Shown here: piece by piece, positions 12,254 through 21,360 of the stretch
Layout of the letters: the number at the start of each line of letters is the position of its first letter
Numbering within the stretch: position 1 is the first letter of the stretch
NCBI GenBank assembly: GCA_001566295.1
Contig: KQ964250.1
Coordinates: 1,054,001-1,118,000 of the forward strand
Source: Microdochium bolleyi
Taxonomy: Eukaryota; Ascomycota; Sordariomycetes; Xylariales; Microdochiaceae
Length of the DNA stretch: 64,000 nt
Reading direction: 5' to 3'
Made by a program: the position numbers and the translations under genes
The notes under the pieces: generated by a model
The model's input: the letters and a program-made list of their open reading frames with translations, nothing else
What the model was told of the DNA's origin: nothing
Databases searched by the model: none

Positions 12254-12781
12254 GGCGAAACAGCTGGGACGCGAGAAGATCACTTCATTGTAGGATTCGC
12301 AGGAATGAGGCGACAGTTGAGTTGGGAAGTAGGAAGCTTGTCCAGTCGTCCAGACACCAAGCTGTAAAGCTCAGGGTCGAATGGAGCTTCAACTGCGACC
12401 ACGGGTCCACGGTGTCGCATGCGACAATGGATGCGGTCACCCCTTGTGGAGGCGGACCCGACGTGCAGGGGTCCGGGAATTGCGTGTGAGGCAGGCGGTA
12501 TATCAGCAGCCCTCAGGCACGATGTAAATTGATTGGCTGCGCATCCGCGCCATTGCGCCATCCCGCGGAGGGAGGGGCAAACCGCGGCAGAATTTTATAT
12601 TCCAAGCACCAGTCGCTCTTGCCGCTCACCAAGATCCGTCCACGATCGAGTGTCAGAGCTGTCTGCTTCTTTATCGCTGCTTCTCTGCGTAACACGAAAG
12701 CTTCGCCAAGTAACACGTCAGCTCCGTTTATAATCTGGCAGTATATTCCATCTCCTGCTATATCCTGAGGGTTTTGCCAAG
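12254..12781. promoter_or_regulatory. Divergent promoter region between TRS130 and MRI1
   Basis: The two starts face away from each other across 528 bp. The MRI1 side contains AT-rich TTTATAT and CTATATCC stretches. No specific factor site is claimed. Confidence 0.45.
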
Positions 12782-14076
12782 ATGTCCGGTCTTCAGGCGA
12801 TCCGGTACTCGCGGGGAAAGCTGGAAGTCCTTGACCAGCTGCGTCTGCCTCATGAGCACCACTACGACCTGGTCAGCACCGCGGAGGAGGCTTTCGACTG
12901 CATCAAATCGATGCGGGTGAGAGGTCAGTACCAAAAACCAGTTTTGTGCTGTGTCACAAGTCATTAACCAGATCAGCCTGCAGGTGCTCCTGCCATCGCT
13001 ATCGTCGCTGCCCTTGCCCATGCGGTAGAACTTCAAAATGGTAGCTGCAGTAAGTAAACTTGAAATTCAACTAGTTTTACAGGCCCGTAGCCTCGTAAAG
13101 CTGACAGGGCCCGGCAGATGCCACATCTGGGGAGGAGACCGTATCTTATATCGACTCGCGCCTGGACTACCTCTTCCTCAGCCGCCCTACGGCGGTCGAC
13201 CTCGGCAACGCCATCACCAGCCTCAAGGCTGTCATTCGGGAGCACAGCTCTGAAGGCAAGGACGGTATTGTTGCCGCCTACATCGCTGCGGCCGAGGAGA
13301 TCTTCCGCAAAGATACCGAGACCAACCTGCTGATCGGCGAGCACGGTGCCAAGTGGCTGATGGCCAACGCCCCCATCAAGTCTGCCGACGACAAGGTCTC
13401 GGTCCTGACACACTGCAACACCGGTTCGCTCGCCACCTCTGGTCACGGCACAGCCCTCGGCATTATCCGGTCGCTCTTCGCGGGCGGTGACCTGCGCCAC
13501 GCATTCTGCACAGAGACGAGGCCGTACAACCAGGGTAGCCGGCTGACTGCATTCGAGCTGGTGTACGAGGGCATCCCTGCAACACTCATCACAGACAGCA
13601 TGGCCGGCGCTCTCTTTGCCACGCGGAAACAGGAGTCTAGCATAGCCGCGGTCATCGTGGGTGCGGACCGCGTCGTAAGGAATGGCGACACGGCGAACAA
13701 GATCGGCACGTATGCCCTTGCAGTGCTCGCACGGCACCACGGCATCAAGTTCATCGTGGCCGCCCCTACAACGTCCATCGACCTGCAGACGGAGACTGGC
13801 TCGGCTATCAAGATCGAGCAACGCAAACCCGAGGAGCTGACACAGATCACTGGTGCCGTGGTCGGTGCGGATGGCAAGGTCGATATCTCACGCTCAGAGA
13901 GGGTCGCCATTGCGCACCAGGACGTCGGAGTGTGGAACCCGGCATTCGATGTGACGCCAGCGGAGTTGATCGATGCCGTGGTCACAGAAAAGGGTGTCGT
14001 TGAGAAGGGTCCGAGTGGTGTTTTCGACTTCCGCGAAATTATGCCCGAGCGATGGGCCGCGGTCGTCAAGTCATAG
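12782..14076 (+). CDS. MRI1: Methylthioribose-1-phosphate isomerase
   Basis: Catalyses the aldose-ketose isomerisation of 5-methylthioribose-1-phosphate to methylthioribulose-1-phosphate in the methionine salvage pathway. Three exons, 12782-12923, 12984-13049 and 13118-14076, encode 388 aa, a normal family length. Exon 1 ends in SMRVRG and the join gives APAIAIVAALAHAVELQNG. The eIF2B-alpha/MtnA-type domain shows the catalytic Cys169 in LTHCNTGSLAT and Asp253 in VGADRV, followed by NKIGTYALAVLA. The 66-nt middle exon is bounded by GTAAGT and a GGCAG acceptor; other AGs just upstream would break the frame. The ATG has A at -3. Closely related regulatory eIF2B subunits lack this Cys/Asp pair, so the enzyme assignment is strong. 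Confidence 0.95.
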
Positions 14077-14184
14077 GGACACTTTTGCAGTAGCGATAAT
14101 GCGAGGGTAATTGGAGTAGATCCAGCTTTCGTCTTTCTTTTAGCAGCCAAGTGTTTTCGAGCATCTACATCTTCATAAGCCTGA

Positions 14185-15447
14185 TCAGTCCTTCAACGCG
14201 TGTAAAATCAGCTTCTTGTACCCCTCCACAGCAGCCTCCATGTCTTTCAGCTTCAACGCCTCATCAGGGCCATGAGCCACCAAGATGGTGCCCGGGCCAT
14301 AGAGATACCGGGTATGATTGCCTTGGAGATTTGCAACATCCGTGCCATAATTCATAATACCGGGCTCAAAACCGTCGACCCGACACTCGCACTGGACCAC
14401 CCCATACCCAGTGTAGCACTCATACTCGATAGCCTCCTCGTCGACGCTCTTGAGCACCTCAATGAGCCGGTCTACGACCTTCTGGCTGCCCCCATGCTGC
14501 GGGCCGATCGCCACACGCCCCGCAATCTTGCTCACAGCCTTCTCCGGGATGACGTTGGGCGCCACGCCGCCCTCGAGCAGACCAATGTTGACCGTGGTGT
14601 TGCCGAACTCCTCGCTGCTACCGAGGTCCGTGTCGAGCACCTTCGTCAGAGCTCGCATGAGCACCTCGTTCGCGCTCTTGCCTAGCCATGGGTACCCGCT
14701 GTGCCCAGCCTTGCCGTGCACCGTGATCGTGCAGTCGAAGAAGCCCTTGTGCCCGCACGCGAGCTTGCCCTCGGTCGGCTCGCCGAAGATGGCGGCCTGC
14801 ACCTGCAGCGGCGGGTCCCGTGCGGCCGCGGCGTCCGAGAATGCGCGCATGCCGTCGCCGCTGCGTTCCTCGCCGACGACGAAGAGCAGCATCACGTCGT
14901 CCCGCTCGATCGCTTCGGCATCGAGTAGCAAGAAGACGGCCACGATCTGCGCCGCGACGCTGGCCTTCGCGTCAACACTGCCCCGGCCGGAGATGACGGT
15001 CTCGCCGCTGATTGCTTTGCCGTTGTCCGAACGAGAGTACGGGATGAACGGCGGGACAGTGTCAATGTGGCTCGTTACGATGACTTTGGGGGACGGTTGC
15101 TGGTCTCGACGCGGGCCTGGCCAGGCGAGCACATTGAAGCGAGGCTTGCCTTCCGTCGAGGAAGTCTTGTTGGGTGTGGGAAGGAACTGGATGTCGGCGA
15201 CAAAGTCGCGCTCCGTGAGGTAGTCCACGAGGAACTGGCCGACCTCGTTTTCGTCGTAGCTGATGGACTGAATATCAACGAGTGACTTGTGCAGGGACAC
15301 GAGGCTGTCGCGGTATGACGGAGCCCTGTCGACAACAGGCAGAATTGCAGCCAGCTCGCTGCCCAGCGGAATCTGCGGTTCACGCCAGGCCAGAGCGCAC
15401 CCACTGAGGCTGCTCGCAAGGAGCAGTTGGTGGCTGTAGAGCTTCAT
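14185..15447 (-). CDS. Secreted M20 family metallopeptidase
   Basis: Single-exon gene, 420 aa, with an N-terminal signal peptide (MKLYSHQLLLASSLSGCALA). It has the complete di-zinc M20 set: His127-x-Asp129 in TSHIDTVPP, bridging Asp159 in GRGSVDAKAS, the Glu193-Glu194 pair in VVGEERSGDG, an acidic ligand in FGEPTEG (about 223), and the C-terminal His in LVAHGPDEA. The family includes carboxypeptidases (CPS1), ArgE/DapE and aminoacylases, and specificity cannot be read from motifs; an extracellular or vacuolar peptidase for small peptides is the best guess. The 3' end lies 108 bp from the stop of convergent MRI1. Confidence 0.9.
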   Translation of the reverse strand: MKLYSHQLLLASSLSGCALAWREPQIPLGSELAAILPVVDRAPSYRDSLVSLHKSLVDIQSISYDENEVGQFLVDYLTERDFVADIQFLPTPNKTSSTEGKPRFNVLAWPGPRRDQQPSPKVIVTSHIDTVPPFIPYSRSDNGKAISGETVISGRGSVDAKASVAAQIVAVFLLLDAEAIERDDVMLLFVVGEERSGDGMRAFSDAAAARDPPLQVQAAIFGEPTEGKLACGHKGFFDCTITVHGKAGHSGYPWLGKSANEVLMRALTKVLDTDLGSSEEFGNTTVNIGLLEGGVAPNVIPEKAVSKIAGRVAIGPQHGGSQKVVDRLIEVLKSVDEEAIEYECYTGYGVVQCECRVDGFEPGIMNYGTDVANLQGNHTRYLYGPGTILVAHGPDEALKLKDMEAAVEGYKKLILHALKD

Positions 15448-15966
15448 TGTGGCGAGATCCAGCCTCTAAATTTGGTTCCGTACACCAGGACAGAGCTCAG
15501 AACTTCCTTGGGGAAATTGGAGTTGGAGGATGCAGTTGAGTTGCAAGAGGTTGGGGGACCTTGCAGGTCAGCCACTAAAGGAACTCACACAGAGACTACG
15601 GCGTTCGGCGTTGGGGGGACCGTGGCGCTAGAACACCGATGCTGCTCCACCCCCGGTCCGATGCCGGTGCGCCGTTCCTCACTGAGATCAGTCTTGCGTG
15701 CGGGGGGGACCTCAACGACGGGGTGATGTAATTGTTTAGCCTTTGATGAATTTTTCTGATCTTCGTTCCAAATAATCGTCTTCGAGGTCGGATTTCCATC
15801 AGACCAGCAGAGCACGCCTCGACAGCAGGTGGTTGGTCAAGCTACGCCTAATTGAGGGCCCCTAGGCCTCCGAATCTGTAGTGATTCTACGGATCTATGT
15901 CTTGCCGATCTAATGAAGAGACCCCTGAAAAGACAATATGAAATCGTGAACCATGGCAATATCCCC
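15448..15966. other. Intergenic, no gene seen
   Basis: Upstream region of the M20 peptidase and 3' flank of the AlaX-type gene. It is AT-richer than the genes, and no domain-bearing frame was seen. Confidence 0.6.
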
Positions 15967-16791
15967 TCACGCAAGAGCATAGCTCACTCTGCTCGTTCCC
16001 TTCGACCTGCCAATTTTGCGGACCGTTGTCTTCCCGCACAGTTTCGTTGAGTCAACGTGAGTCCCACCACAAGGGTACGACTCGGCGCCCACGATCGTGA
16101 CGATGCGGAACTTCTCCGTGTCCGTCATGCCCAGGGTCTTGCGGTCCGGGATCAGCCTCTCGAGGCCGTGAGACCGGAAGTCATCCTCGTCCCACCACTC
16201 GATCTCGACCGGCATGTCCTTCTCAATGTACTCGTCCAGCTTGGCCTGGAAGGCGTCCTTCCACTTGCCCTCGAGCAGGCCGGCGAAATTGCACGCCGCC
16301 GTGCCCGGCGCGTGGTCGGCGTTGAGCTCGTCGAACCCGGGAACCGAGTCCTGCGCGAGGTGACGCACGGCGGAGCCCAAGACGTGGCCTGCCGTATGGT
16401 ATCGCGAATAGAGCAGCCGCTTCTCCGAGTCGATGGTCTGCGTGACGGAGTCTCCCGCTTTGAAAGGTCCGCCAGAGGACGAGGCGAACCGGCCAAAGTG
16501 CAGCACCTCGCCCTCGGCAGTGGCGCTCATGCGTACGAGATTGACGTCGAACTGTGTCGTGCCATCTTCGCTCTTTATGGTGCCTTCGTCAGACGGCTGG
16601 CCGCCGCCCTGCGGATGGAAAATTGTCTCTTCTGTGACAACGACGTGGTCATTCTCCTGTGCCGCTTTGTATAATGCTTTGTCGGCGTCTTGTAGCGAGG
16701 CCACTGAGCGTACAGCGAGAACTGCCGTCTTTAGGCTGTGCAGCTTGGCGTCCCGCTGGAACGTTTGTATTGTCCGGCGGATCGCTGACAT
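15967..16791 (-). CDS. AlaX-type alanyl-tRNA editing domain protein
   Basis: Free-standing trans-editing hydrolase of 274 aa, related to the editing domain of alanyl-tRNA synthetase, expected to deacylate Ser- or Gly-mischarged tRNA-Ala. The zinc ligands are visible: His132 and His136 in HTAGH, and Cys241 and His245 in CGGTH. The N-terminal part has the SAD-associated barrel signature TIFHPQGGGQPSDEG. There is no aminoacylation domain, so it is not a truncated AlaRS. Single exon, with the start at the first in-frame ATG. The same fold occurs in ThrRS editing domains, but CGGTH with QGGGQ fits AlaX best. Confidence 0.9.
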   Translation of the reverse strand: MSAIRRTIQTFQRDAKLHSLKTAVLAVRSVASLQDADKALYKAAQENDHVVVTEETIFHPQGGGQPSDEGTIKSEDGTTQFDVNLVRMSATAEGEVLHFGRFASSSGGPFKAGDSVTQTIDSEKRLLYSRYHTAGHVLGSAVRHLAQDSVPGFDELNADHAPGTAACNFAGLLEGKWKDAFQAKLDEYIEKDMPVEIEWWDEDDFRSHGLERLIPDRKTLGMTDTEKFRIVTIVGAESYPCGGTHVDSTKLCGKTTVRKIGRSKGTSRVSYALA

Positions 16792-17162
16792 TTTGGGCGA
16801 GTAAATGGCCAGTATGATGCTGAACAGATTGGAATCTGACGAGAGCGCCTTGTTTTCTATAAATCTCGAGCTTTTAGAAGTGCTATGCTGCTCGGGGATT
16901 CAGTCGTCCGGACTTTTGCCATTATCCCACCGTGCGCCCTTCAGGTGGGTCCATCTCACTCACTCAACCTGGAAGCGCTAGAGCAACTACAGCAGGTGGA
17001 CGACGTTGTCTATCTTGTTCTATCAATCTCCGTGTCCAGGGGAATCTATTCAACAAGCAATTCCGATACGTTATCAGGGACATCTTTAAGGTAATGCGAA
17101 GTGAAACGATGGATTGGCCAACGTATTATGCTGATATTTTAGAACGATGAGCCCTAGGTGGC
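16792..17162. other. Intergenic, no gene seen
   Basis: 5' flank of the AlaX-type gene and 3' flank of VPS28, both on the minus strand. No RNA gene or repeat was recognised. Confidence 0.55.
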
Positions 17163-17996
17163 TCATAATGTATTCTTGAAACCGAGATACGCAGAGTTGA
17201 TGTCTAATTCCAGCTCCCGTGCCTGGTGCTCACTCAGTTCTTCTGTCGCCTTCATCTGATTCAAGGTGATCAGCCACTGGACGATTTTGCCCCTGTTCTC
17301 AAAGTCACGGTCGGTGACCTTGTTGACGCTCTGGATCACATCGGTGAGCAAGGGATGAAGCTGGTCTTTGGCAAGAAGACCAAGGCGCAAGGCATCAAGA
17401 AACGTGATGAAATCCTGTGTAGCCTCTAGGATGAGAGCTCCAGACTTGTTGCTCGTGGCAGCCGCTGGTTGAGGTGCACTACCCGTGGGCACGACCAGCG
17501 CGGTAGATGGCATGCCGGCTTTGAGCCGCTCTGTCGCCCTTGGCACTTCGAGCTGATGAGGAAGTCAGTAATGAAGATAATGGCTTGTAGCACGGCCTGG
17601 GGTGGACATACATCCCACTCGGCCTTGAATTCTTCGAGCCCTACAAAGGCCTTTGCGACAGCCTCGTCCGAGGTGATGGACTTGTACTGCTTGAGCGAAC
17701 GCTCGCAAATCTCTGTGTATTCGGCCTCGGGAATCGCATCTTTCAGAAAAGCTCTCTCCAGCTCGTCAAGCGTGACAATGATGGAGAAGATCTCGGCCAG
17801 CGAGTCCTGCAGGTCTCGCTCTGCGCGAGTCTCGGCCAATTTCACCTCCTGGACATGGAGCCGGTTAGCAAGAGTGCGGGACGGGGCCGTCCAGAGAGGT
17901 GCATATTACCTCATCGAGGTTGATTGTCGCAGAAAGTGTTGTGTCCGGCACATAGCTATGTGGTGTTGGCGCATAAGCCGCCTGGCGGGTGTTCAT
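17163..17996 (-). CDS. VPS28: ESCRT-I subunit Vps28
   Basis: Core subunit of ESCRT-I, sorting ubiquitinated membrane proteins into multivesicular endosomes; its C-terminal helical domain contacts ESCRT-II. Three exons on the minus strand, 17996-17910, 17848-17612 and 17552-17163, encode 237 aa, the usual family length. Exon 1 ends ATINLDE; the join gives EVKLAETRAERDLQDSLAE and then IFSIIVTLDELERAFLKD, a Vps28 N-terminal signature. The second join gives WDLEVPRATERLKAG. Intron 1 (17909-17849) contains a perfect TGCTAAC branch point. The C-terminal four-helix domain covers about residues 145-237. A 16-codon upstream frame ends over the start codon (separate entry). NOC2 is divergent. Confidence 0.95.
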
Positions 17997-18043
17997 CTCG
18001 ACGGCCACGCAGCAGGCCAAGAGGTCAAGGTCGGCGGTAACAT
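17993..18043 (-). promoter_or_regulatory. Upstream ORF overlapping the VPS28 start (ATGA)
   Basis: An ATG at 18043 opens a 16-codon frame whose TGA (17995-17993) overlaps the VPS28 ATG (17996-17994) as ATGA. If the transcript begins upstream of 18043, this would allow termination-reinitiation control. The same frame is open upstream of 18043, but only this ATG-initiated part need matter. The transcript start is unknown. Confidence 0.4.
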
Positions 18044-18444
18044 CAAGTTGAGTCTCGTCAAGTCGTGAGATTTAGGCATCTCCGGACCCGGTTCAATGTC
18101 CATCCACAAAGGCAGCAGTTGTCGCACTCTCCCGCGCCAACTCCACTCCTGGACTGCTGAGACCGGGGCGCATGATGCAAGGGCAGGCGGCAGAATCCCG
18201 CTCACCACTTGCTCGTTCAGCGCCTCGAGCACTGGTCTGAGTGGGGCCGCGGCGATAAGAACTCTCCAGAGGCCCGATAACGCGCCGTCCCTCGATTTTT
18301 TTGGCAAAGCCGAAAAAGTTGGCCGCAGGCGCAGGGTCCCGTAGAGAGCGCAAAGCTGCTAGCTCTGTCTGCCGGAGCCTCTTGTTCGCCAACTTCCACA
18401 ATTTCAACAAGTCTGCATTACCGCAGTCCAGCAACACCGGCACA
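17997..18444. promoter_or_regulatory. Shared divergent promoter VPS28 / NOC2
   Basis: The 448 bp between the two start codons must contain both promoters and leaders. No clear TATA element was seen, as expected for housekeeping genes. Confidence 0.45.
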
Positions 18445-20811
18445 ATGGGAGGCGCCAAGAAGAACTTCAAGGCGACGAAAAAGTTCGAGTCGAAGCACCT
18501 CAAGGGAGTTTTGGACCAGCGCAAGTCTGCCGCCAAGGTCAAGCAGAGACATCTGGCCACGACAAAGAAGCAAGCGAAGCGCACCCGCGATGCCGAATTC
18601 TACAAGGGCGCTGAGGGCGACGAGGAGGCGGCAGCCAAGCCCAGGAACTCCAAGACTGCCAATGTCAATGACATGAGTGTCGACGACTTCTTCGGCGGCG
18701 GCTTCGAGATCATCGACAAGGCGCAGCCGGGCAAGAAGGGTGCGAAGAAGCAGACTGGCAAGCGGAAACGGGACGAGCCTGCCCAGGGCGATGATGACGA
18801 CGAGGGAAGTGATCTCGACATCTCGGACGTTGAGCAACCCGGAGTCAATGGCGACGACGATGATGATGAGGACGCCTCCGACTTTGGTGCGGACGATATC
18901 AACATGAGCAAGGCCGCCATGGAGAACCTCGCCAAGGACGACCCAGAGTTCTACAAGTTCTTACAGGAGAACGACCCCGATGCGCTCGCGTTCGACGACA
19001 ACGACCTAGCGGAGATTGACGAGCTCAGCGGCAGCGATGCCGGTGAGGAGGAGGAAGAGCCAAAGAAGAAGAAGCAAAAGAAGGACAAGAAGAAGAAAGC
19101 GGCAGCTGAAGAGGAGGACGATGAGGCCATGGTCGATGCCGACGAACTTACCGCGCCCATGGTCGCGCGGTGGAAGCAGTCAATGGCGGACTCGTTCTCA
19201 CTCCGCGCCACGCGGCAAGTCGTGCTGGCCTTCCGCTCGGCCGCATACCTCAACGAAGAGGACGCTGAGGACAGGAAGCAAAAGTACACGATCTCGGACC
19301 CTTCGGCTTTCCACGCGATCCTGGTTGTGGCACTCAAGCAGGTCCCGGAGGTCTTCAGTCACCACCTCCCCATCAAGGAGTCGGCCAGCGGCAGGATCCA
19401 AGTTCCCACGGAGAACAAGAAGTTCAAGACGATGTCCGTCATGCTGCGGTCATTTGTCTCCGCCATCCTCCACCTCCTCACGACCCTGTCTGACGATGCT
19501 ACGCTCAAGCTCACGCTCTCTGCTCTGGAGCCGCTTGTGCCGTACCTCTTGAGTTTCCGCAAGCTGCTCAAGGCTCTGATCAAGACGGTCGTGGCCTTCT
19601 GGGCTCAAGCCACCAGCAGCGACTCCACAAGAATCACAGCATTCCTCGTCATGCGGAGGCTGGTCGTGATCGGTGACAAGGGTGTAAGAGAAGCCGTCCT
19701 CAAGGTCACTTACCAAGGTCTCCTGTCCGGTGCCCGCGTCACCAACGTCAACACCATCCAGGGCATCAACCTCATGAAGAACTCGGCCGCAGAGCTGTGG
19801 GGCATCGACCAGACGATCGGCTACACGACCGCCTTCAGCTTCATCCGGCAGTCCGCGATCCACCTGCGCAACAGTATCGTGCACAACCAGAACGACTCGT
19901 TCAAGGCGGTGTACAACTGGCAGTACGTACACTCGCTCGACTTCTGGTCGTGCGTGCTCGCCGAGCACTGCAGCCCGCTCAAGGAGGCTGAGGCCGGGCG
20001 CGAGTCCCAGCTCAAGCCACTCATCTACCCGCTGGTGCAGGTCACACTCGGCGCCATGCGCCTGATTCCGACATCCACATACTTCCCGCTGCGGTTCCAC
20101 ATGATCCGCTCCCTCCTCAGGATATCCCGCTCGACGGGAGTGTACATCCCCCTGGCCTCGGCGCTCCTCGAGGTCCTCAACGCCGCCGAGATGCGCCACA
20201 ACCCGAAGGCAACGACCATGAAACCCCTCGACTTCGCCGTGAACTACAAGGCGCCCAAGTCGTACCTCAAGACGCGCGTCTACCAGGACGGCATCGGCGA
20301 GCAGGTCGTCGAGCTCCTTGCCGAGTACTTTGTCCTGTGGTCCACCAACATCGCGTTCCCCGAGTTCGCGCTCCCCGTCATCATCACGCTGAAGCGCTGG
20401 CTCAAGCAGTCGCGCAAGAAGGCCGCGGGCAACAATAACAACAAGCTGCGCACGGGCCTTGTGCTGCTGGTGCAGAAGCTCGAGGCCAACACCAAGTTTA
20501 TCGAGCAGAGGCGCGCCAAGGTGGACTTTGCGCCCAAGGACCGCACGCAGGTGGACAGCTTCCTCCGCGGGTTCGAGTGGGAGAAGACCCCCGTGGGCGC
20601 GTACGTCGTTGCGCAGCGCAAGGCCGGCGCCGAGAAGGCCAAGATGCTCGAGCAGGCGCGCCGCGAGGACGAGAAGAAGCGCAAGGAGGAGGAGCAGGAG
20701 GCGCGCGAGGACCGGATGCCCGTATCTGACAACGACGAGGAAGAAGAGGAGGAGAGCGATGTGGATGGTCTCGACGAGGACTCGGAGGACTACTCGGAAG
20801 ACGAGGAGTAG
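18445..20811 (+). CDS. NOC2: Nucleolar complex protein 2 (60S ribosome biogenesis)
   Basis: Noc2 pairs with Noc1 and then Noc3 to mature and export pre-60S particles from the nucleolus. Single exon, 788 aa. The start is the ATG of MGGAKKNFKATKKF, which has A at -3; upstream in-frame sequence has no ATG. The N terminus is basic and lysine-rich. Residues about 70-270 hold acidic tracts (DDDDEGSDLD, DDDDDEDASDFG, GEEEEEPKKKKQKKDKKKK) typical of nucleolar proteins. The conserved Noc2 domain follows, including ISDPSAFH, ALEPLVPYLLSFRKLLKALIK and YNWQYVHSLDFWSCVLAEHC. The C terminus is again acidic. Family assignment is strong. Confidence 0.94.
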   Translation: MGGAKKNFKATKKFESKHLKGVLDQRKSAAKVKQRHLATTKKQAKRTRDAEFYKGAEGDEEAAAKPRNSKTANVNDMSVDDFFGGGFEIIDKAQPGKKGAKKQTGKRKRDEPAQGDDDDEGSDLDISDVEQPGVNGDDDDDEDASDFGADDINMSKAAMENLAKDDPEFYKFLQENDPDALAFDDNDLAEIDELSGSDAGEEEEEPKKKKQKKDKKKKAAAEEEDDEAMVDADELTAPMVARWKQSMADSFSLRATRQVVLAFRSAAYLNEEDAEDRKQKYTISDPSAFHAILVVALKQVPEVFSHHLPIKESASGRIQVPTENKKFKTMSVMLRSFVSAILHLLTTLSDDATLKLTLSALEPLVPYLLSFRKLLKALIKTVVAFWAQATSSDSTRITAFLVMRRLVVIGDKGVREAVLKVTYQGLLSGARVTNVNTIQGINLMKNSAAELWGIDQTIGYTTAFSFIRQSAIHLRNSIVHNQNDSFKAVYNWQYVHSLDFWSCVLAEHCSPLKEAEAGRESQLKPLIYPLVQVTLGAMRLIPTSTYFPLRFHMIRSLLRISRSTGVYIPLASALLEVLNAAEMRHNPKATTMKPLDFAVNYKAPKSYLKTRVYQDGIGEQVVELLAEYFVLWSTNIAFPEFALPVIITLKRWLKQSRKKAAGNNNNKLRTGLVLLVQKLEANTKFIEQRRAKVDFAPKDRTQVDSFLRGFEWEKTPVGAYVVAQRKAGAEKAKMLEQARREDEKKRKEEEQEAREDRMPVSDNDEEEEEESDVDGLDEDSEDYSEDEE

Positions 20812-21360
20812 ATGTGACCCTCTTGTGCATGCCGTCGAGTATTGATGCCTGCGTCTGCTGAGAAAGTGCTGTGGATAAAGATCCGGCGTATTCTGTGTTC
20901 TGTCGTCTGTACATTTGGCGTTTGATATCAAAAAGAATATTGAGACCTGCCTTCTTGCATGTTCTATCTTCAACTCGAAAGTTCCGACACGTACAAAGTG
21001 GTTTGTGGTCTCTGTGAAATGGTCATCGAGGCCGAGAGCTTGTGAAAGTGCGGGACAGCTCGTAAAGCCTCGTCTGCTCGTAAAGCTGCGGTGCGTAATC
21101 TGTTTCGTTCTCATGCATGGGCGAGCGTAAATTCACACACACACACACACACACACACACCACGTCACGCATCTGTTTTCTGGGCCGCATATGCAATTTC
21201 ACATCAATAAAAATTTCATCATTAGACATTTTTAATCAGACTCCATGGTCTCTCATGTTGTATGGCAAGACGCTAACTAGACCAGCCCTTTTATCGTGTC
21301 CCATTTCATCATACAATAATGTCTTTTCACGCGGTTTTCTTCCCCCGCCGACACGCTCAA
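20812..21360. other. Gap between convergent NOC2 and alpha-galactosidase genes
   Basis: 3' flanks of both genes. It contains the CA microsatellite at 21134-21160 and AT-rich stretches that probably include both polyadenylation regions. Confidence 0.55.
21134..21160. repeat. (CA)n microsatellite
   Basis: About 13 uninterrupted CA units in the shared 3' flank of NOC2 and the alpha-galactosidase gene. Confidence 0.95.

Noticed and set aside
17993..18307. 104-codon minus-strand frame upstream of VPS28 as an independent gene
   Set aside because: It lacks conserved sequence, depends on a non-ATG-rich 5' part in the NOC2 promoter, and overlaps the VPS28 start. Only the short uORF is kept.
19450..21114. 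554-codon minus-strand open frame opposite NOC2
   Set aside because: It is antisense to a well-conserved gene and arises from GC-rich codon bias; it has no domain and is rich in Leu/Val/Arg.
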